A DNA stretch of 64,000 nucleotides, from positions 1-64,000 of the forward strand of contig JAQNBH010000146.1 of the NCBI GenBank assembly GCA_028752905.1. The letters run 5' to 3'. Positions 58,201 through 64,000 of the stretch are shown in pieces; within the stretch, counting starts at the first letter, position 1, and each line of letters starts with the position of its first letter. The notes beneath the pieces are model-generated. The model was given only the letters and a program-made list of their open reading frames with translations, did no database searches and had not been told where the DNA came from. The position numbers and the translations under genes were made by a program. This stretch comes from Cladorhizidae sp. MBARI D1340-BT2 (Eukaryota > Porifera > Demospongiae > Poecilosclerida > Cladorhizidae).

Positions 58201-60738
58201 TTATACATACACTACACACACCAGCACATGCCAGTTCTTATACATACACTACACACACCAGCACATGCCAGTTCTTATACATACACTACACACACCAGCA
58301 CATGTCAGTTCTTATACATACACTACACACACCAGCACATGCCAGTTCTTATACATACACTACACACACCAGCACATGCCAGTTCTTATACATACACTAC
58401 ACACACCAGCACATGCCAGTTCTTATACATACACTACACACACCAGCACATGCCAGTTCTTATACATACACTACACACACCAGCACATGGCAGTTCTTAT
58501 ACATACACTACACACACCAGCACATGTCAGTTCTTATACATACACTACACACACCAGCACATGCCAGTTCTTATACATACACTACACACACCAGCACATG
58601 CCAGTTCTTATACATACACTACACACACCAGCACATGCCAGTTCTTATACATACACTACACACACCAGCACATGCCAGTTCTTATACATACACTACTCAC
58701 ACCAGCACATGCCAGTTCTTATACATACACTACACACACCAGCACATGCCAGTTCTTATACATACACTACACACACCAGCACATGCCAGTTCTTATACAT
58801 ACACTACACACACCAGCACATGCCAGTTCTTATACATACACTACACACACCAGCACATGCCAGTTCTTATACATACACTACACACACCAGCACATGCCAG
58901 TTCTTATACATACACTACACACACCAGCACATGCCAGTTCTTATACATACACTACACACACCAGCACATGCCAGTTCTTATACATACACTACACACACCA
59001 GCACATGCCAGTTCTTATACATACACTACACACACCAGCACATGCCAGTTCTTATACATACACTACACACACCAGCACATGCCAGTTCTTATACATACAC
59101 TACACACACCAGCACATGCCAGTTCTTATACATACACTACACACACCAGCACATGCCAGTTCTTATACATACACTACACACACCAGCACATGCCAGTTCT
59201 TATACATACACTACACACACCAGCACATGCCAGTTCTTATACATATACTACACACACCAGCACATGCCAGTTCTTATACATACACTACACACACCAGCAC
59301 ATGCCAGTTCTTATACATACACTACACACACCAGCACATGCCAGTTCTTATACATACACTACACACACCAGCACATGCCAGTTCTTATACATACACTACA
59401 CACACCAGCACATGCCAGTTCTTATACATACACTACACACACCAGCACATGCCAGTTCTTATACATACACTACACACACCAGCACATGCCAGTTCTTATA
59501 CATACACTACACACACCAGTACATGCCAGTTCTTATACATACACTACACACACCAGCACATGCCAGTTCTTATACATACACTACACACACCAGCACATGC
59601 CAGTTCTTATACATACACTACACACACCAGCACATGCCAGTTCTTATACATACACTACACACACCAGCACATGCCAGTTCTTATACATACACTACACACA
59701 CCAGCACATGTCAGTTCTTATACATACACTACACACACCAGCACATGCCAGTTCTTATACATACACTACACACACCAGCACATGCCAGTTCTTATACATA
59801 CACTACACACACCAGCACATGCCAGTTCTTATACATACACTACACACACCAGCACATGCCAGTTCTTATACATACACTACACACACCAGCACATGGCAGT
59901 TCTTATACATACACTACACACACCAGCACATGTCAGTTCTTATACATACACTACACACACCAGCACATGCCAGTTCTTATACATACACTACACACACCAG
60001 CACATGCCAGTTCTTATACATACACTACACACACCAGCACATGCCAGTTCTTATACATACACTACACACACCAGCACATGCCAGTTCTTATACATACACT
60101 ACTCACACCAGCACATGCCAGTTCTTATACATACACTACACACACCAGCACATGCCAGTTCTTATACATACACACACCAGCACATGCCAGTTCTTATACA
60201 TACACTACTCACCAGCACATGCCAGTTCTTATACATACACTACACACACCAGCACATGTCAGTTCTTATACATACACTACACACACCAGCACATGCCAGT
60301 TCTTATACATACACTACACACACCAGCACATGCCAGTTCTTATACATACACTACACACACCAGCACATGCCAGTTCTTATACATACACTACACACACCAG
60401 CACATGTCAGTTCTTATACATACACTACACACACCAGCACATGCCAGTTCTTATACATACACTACACACACCAGCACATGCCAGTTCTTATACATACACT
60501 ACACACACCAGCACATGCCAGTTCTTATACATACACTACTCACACCAGCACATGCCAGTTCTTATACATACACTACACACACCAGCACATGCCAGTTCTT
60601 ATACATACACTACACACACCAGCACATGCCAGTTCTTATACATGCACTACACACACCAGCACATGCCAGTTCTTATACATACACTACACACACCAGCACA
60701 TGCCAGTTCTTATACATACACTACACACACCAGCACAT
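55212..60738. repeat. 37-bp satellite, unit D, expanded to about 149 copies
   Basis: 5.5 kb of the same 37-bp monomer, against about 0.46 kb in B and C. Variant monomers: CTACTCACACC (clustered in the first 1.5 kb and near the end), CTATACACACC, CAGTACATG, CACATGTCAG, CACATGGCAG. A few length changes occur (extra T at about 55,807; missing CTACAC at about 60,170; missing CA at about 60,208). Variants show a 1,406-bp internal duplication. Flanks on both sides are the same as in B and C, so the growth happened within the array. Confidence 0.98.
57835..60650. repeat. 1,406-bp (38-monomer) duplication inside the expanded 37-bp array
   Basis: Three rare variants recur at exactly 38 x 37 bp: ACATATACT at 57,835 and 59,241, CAGTACATG at 58,111 and 59,517, and CATGG at 58,486 and 59,892. 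The feature limits are approximate. Confidence 0.85.
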
Positions 60739-62505
60739 GTCCAGGCTAAAAGTGGTCCAGTCTAAAAGTGGTCCAGGCTAATGTGGTCCAGGCTAATGTG
60801 GTCCAGGCTAATGTGGTCCAAGCTAATGTGGTCCAGGCTAATGTGGTCCAAAGCTAATGTGGTCCAGGCTAATGTGGTCCAGGCTAATGTGGTCCAAGCT
60901 AATGTGGTCTAAGCTAATGTGGTCCAGGCTAATGTGTTCCAGGCTAATGTGATCCAGGCTAATGTGGTCCAGGCTAATGTGGTCCAGGCTAATGTGGTCC
61001 AAAGCTAATGTGGTCCAGGCTAATGTGGTCCAGGCTAATGTGGTCCAAGCTAATGTGGTCTAAGCTAATGTGGTTCAGGCTAATGTGGTCCAGGCTAATG
61101 GGGTCTAAGCTAATGTGGTCCAAGCTAATGTGGTCCAGGCTAATGTGGTCCAAGCTAATGTGGTCCAAGCTAATTGGTCCAGGCTAAAAGTGGTCCAGGC
61201 TAATGTGGTCCGGACTAAAAGTGGTCCAGGCTAATGTGGTCCAGGCTAATGTGGTCCAGGCTAATGTGGTCCAGGCTAATGTGGTCCAGGCTAATGTGGT
61301 CCAGGCTAATGTGGTCCAGGCTAATTGGTCTAAGCTAATGTGGTTCAGGCTAATGTGGTCTAAGCTAATGTGGTTCAGGCTAATGTGGTCTAAGCTAATG
61401 TGGTCCAGGCTAATGTGGTCTAAGCTAATGTGGTTCAGGCTAATGTGGTCTAAGCTAATGTGGTCCAGGCTAAAAGTGGTCCAGGCTAATTTGGTCCAAG
61501 CTAATGTGGTCCAAGCTAATTGGTCCGGGCTAAAAGTGGTTCAGGCTAATTTGGTCCGGACTAAATGTGGTCCAGGCTAATGTGGTCCAGGCTAAAAGTG
61601 GTCCAGGCTAATGTGGTCCAGGCTAAAAGTGGTCCAGGCTAATGTGGTCCAAGCTAATGTGGTCCAGGCTAAGCTAATGTGGTCCAGGCTAATTTGGTCC
61701 AGGCTAATTTGGTCCAGGCTAATGTGGGCCAGGCTAATGTGGTCCAGGCTAATTTGGTCCAGGCTAATGTGGTCCAAGCTAATGTGGTCCAGGCTAATGT
61801 GGTCCAAGCTAATGTGGTCCAAGCTAATGTGGTCTAAGATAATGTGGTCCAAGCTAATGTGGTCCAGGCTAATGTGGTCCAGGCTAATGTGGTCCAAAGC
61901 TAATGTGGGCCTGGCTAATGTGGTCCAAGCTAATGTGGTCCAGGCTAATGTGGTCCAAGCTAATGTGGTCCAGGCTAATGTGGTCCAGGCTAATGTGGTC
62001 CAGGCTAATGTGGTCCAGGCTAATGTGGTCCAAGCTAATGTGGTCCAGGCTAATGTGGTCCAAGCTAATGTGGTCCAAGCTAATGTGGTCTAAGCTAATG
62101 TGGTCCAAGCTAATGTGGTCCAGGCTAATGTGGTCCAGGCTAATGTGGTCCAAGCTAATGTGGGCCTGGCTAATGTGGTCCAAGCTAATGTGGGCCAGGC
62201 TAATGTGGTCCAAGCTAATGTGGTCCAGGCTAATGTGGTCCAGGCTAATGTGGTCCAGGCTAATGTGGTCCAGGCTAATGTGGTCCAAGCTAATGTGGTC
62301 CAAGCTAATGTGGTCTAAGCTAATGTGGTCCAAGCTAATGTGGTCCAGGCTAATGTGGTCCAGGCTAATGTGGTCCAAGCTAATGTGGGCCTGGCTAATG
62401 TGGTCCAAGCTAATGTGGTCCAAGCTAATGTGGTCCAGGCTAATGTGGTCCAGGCTAATGTGGTCCAGGCTAATGTGGTCCAAGCTAATGTGGTCCAGGC
62501 TAAAA
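60739..62505. repeat. 15-bp satellite, unit D (about 118 copies)
   Basis: Very close to B and C, with small private differences: an extra monomer near 61,310, AGGCTAAGCTAATG at about 61,666, and CCAAAGCTAATG at about 61,893. These break the long frames that are open in B and C. Confidence 0.98.
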
Positions 62506-63967
62506 TAGTGTTTGCCTAAATAATTTTATTTTTAATTTGTTTAAAGCTGCTGCCTCCTATTGCGTACCAAAGATGCTGGACTCCACCATAGCCAGGCCTA
62601 GACACTCACAGCTACATGTAGGAGCTTAATGTTGCCAGCTCAGCTAATCACAGAAGCAGAGCTTAGGCCAGTGTACCAGCAGCCATGTAACTAGGGTAGG
62701 ATCAGGATGTTAGGGCTAGGGACAAGGTCAGAGTTACAGTAGTTAGAACCAGTGTCCAGGATTAGAGATAGGGCCAGAATTAGGACCAGAAGGCTCAGGA
62801 TTAGAGCTAATGCCAGAGTTGGGCTTAAGCCTAACGTTAAAATTAGGGCCAGAGTTAAGACAAGAATCACCAGGGCTAAAGCTAGGGGAAAAGTTAGGAC
62901 CTCGTGCCATGGCTAAAGCCAGGGGTGGAGTTAGGACCAGGGGTTAGTGCTAGAGCTAGGGCCAGAGTTAGGACCTCGGGCCATGGCTAAAGCCAGGGGT
63001 GGAGTTAGGCCCAGGGGTTAGTGCTAGAGCTAGGGCCAGAGCTAGGGCCAGAGCTAAGAGAAGGGTCCAAGGCCAGAGCTGAATCGTTTAAAAAAAGTTG
63101 GTAAGAGCAATTTTAACCAAAGGACTTGATTTTGTATCTCAGCATTTCTCTGGCAGGCAGTTTTGCTATGTGCTCACTGAAACTCATCAAGCCGCCCCCC
63201 CGTAAGTGCAGAGTGAATGTAGGGCACTATAGCAGAGGTGAGGACAGATGCAGAGAGCAGGAGAGGAGAGTGTCTGTAATCAAGAGCTTAGATGACCTAG
63301 CAAGTGAGGACAAGAGCACGCACATACATGTAGATCTCACACCTGCTTCATGACCTCGCCCGCTACAGTTACTGTTCAAGTTCAGGAATGACTGATTATT
63401 GCCAAGTCAGCAAGAACATAGCATATTATACATGAAGTGCATGTGAGGTATTATTGCTGATAGTTGACACTATCTCTTTCACATACCTAGTCTTGGGCAT
63501 TGAAGTGCTTTTCAGGTAGTGATTGCTGCCATTAGCACTTGGTGTCATTGAGACAAGACAGGGATCCTAATAAAGGCAAAAAGTGGAGATTCCACCATTC
63601 TTTAAATCTGCAAACAATAAATTATCTCAGGTAGACAGCGTTGCCCAGGAAACAATACAATATCTAGAGAGGATTACAAATTGATGTGCCTCCCTCCCCC
63701 TATCCTTCCACTTCTCCAAGCCCCCAGGTGTTGATCACAATTCTTACTCTCCTGAATTCCTGTTATGACCACTCGATGTTTTTGTATGGAACAAGTGGAA
63801 GACCACAATGCCTTCTGTTAATCTCATCATTCCAACAACTTCATTCTAATGGAGTAGTGCTAGAGGTAGCCTCGCTGGCTAACTGCTTGCATTGGGTGAG
63901 TCCAACGCAGCTAGAGGAGTCTGTTGGCAAAGCCACCTTGTGAGGTTATTAGTGTGGTACTGTATAT
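62506..63967. other. Non-repetitive segment with degenerate TTAGGG-like tract, unit D
   Basis: Same as 27,476-28,940. The TTAGGG-like tract is at about 62,686-63,086; its first 74-bp copy has CCTCGTGCC in place of CCTCGGGCC. Confidence 0.6.
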
Positions 63968-64000
63968 CTCTCACTGGTGCCATGAGAGGCAACCACATGT
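63968..64000. repeat. 60-bp satellite, unit D (start only)
   Basis: First shortened monomer; the array continues past the window. Confidence 0.9.

Larger units (their letters stand above)
55174..60765 (+). other. Stop-free frames through the expanded 37-bp array
   Basis: An ATG at 55,174 in non-repetitive DNA opens a frame of 1,863 codons (MLAIKAMRNLQSN, then a 37-residue period such as MPVLIHTLHTPAHASSYTYT, ending VQAKSGPV in the 15-bp array). Two more frames, from 55,230 (1,839 codons) and 55,304 (1,825 codons), overlap it almost fully. All three encode the same cyclic repeat because 37 is 3n+1 and the monomer holds no TAA, TAG or TGA. No signal peptide, known domain or promoter is seen. 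The presence of three equivalent frames argues that openness is a property of the monomer and not of selection. Coding status is unproven and I think unlikely. Confidence 0.35.

Overview
This is a eukaryotic, almost certainly invertebrate animal, repeat-rich window. It has no dense gene order, it carries long (TAA)n microsatellites and several satellite families, and its only recognisable protein homology is to broken non-LTR retrotransposons. Those remnants have a reverse-transcriptase thumb followed by a CCHC motif and a PD-(D/E)xK-like endonuclease. My best guess is a sponge or another early-branching marine animal; this is an inference from the retroelement type and overall texture. I find no intact host gene, tRNA, rRNA or CRISPR array.

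Layout. Positions 1-11,480 are one satellite with a 53-bp monomer (about 215 copies) and a 2.33-kb higher-order repeat. From 11,481 to the window end there is a tandem array of a roughly 15-kb unit in four copies: A (11,481-22,908, internally deleted), B (22,909-37,973), C (37,974-52,935) and D (52,936-64,000, cut by the window end). B and C are almost identical. A differs from them mainly by indels.

Each full unit has the same order: right arm of an imperfect palindrome, non-repetitive DNA, TAA array 1, more non-repetitive DNA, a 37-bp satellite, a 15-bp satellite fused directly to it, non-repetitive DNA with a degenerate TTAGGG-like tract, a 60-bp satellite, non-repetitive DNA, a 46-bp satellite, TAA array 2, about 3 kb of non-repetitive DNA holding a perfect hairpin and a CpG cluster, a minus-strand retroelement remnant, TAA array 3, non-repetitive DNA, and the left arm of the palindrome. 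The unit is therefore a repeat made of repeats, and each internal array has its own length history.

The strongest oddities are these. In unit D the 37-bp satellite has grown from about 12.5 copies to about 149 (5.5 kb). That array lacks stop codons in all three forward frames, so three overlapping frames of 1,825-1,863 codons exist, and it contains an exact-period duplication of 38 monomers (1,406 bp). In unit A two deletions end inside satellite arrays, and a second, plus-strand retroelement fragment is present that B and C lack. The junction between the 53-bp satellite and unit A lies inside the palindrome and looks like a fold-back rearrangement. The 15-bp and 60-bp satellites are open on both strands. 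I treat all these frames as consequences of monomer length and composition until transcript or peptide evidence says otherwise.
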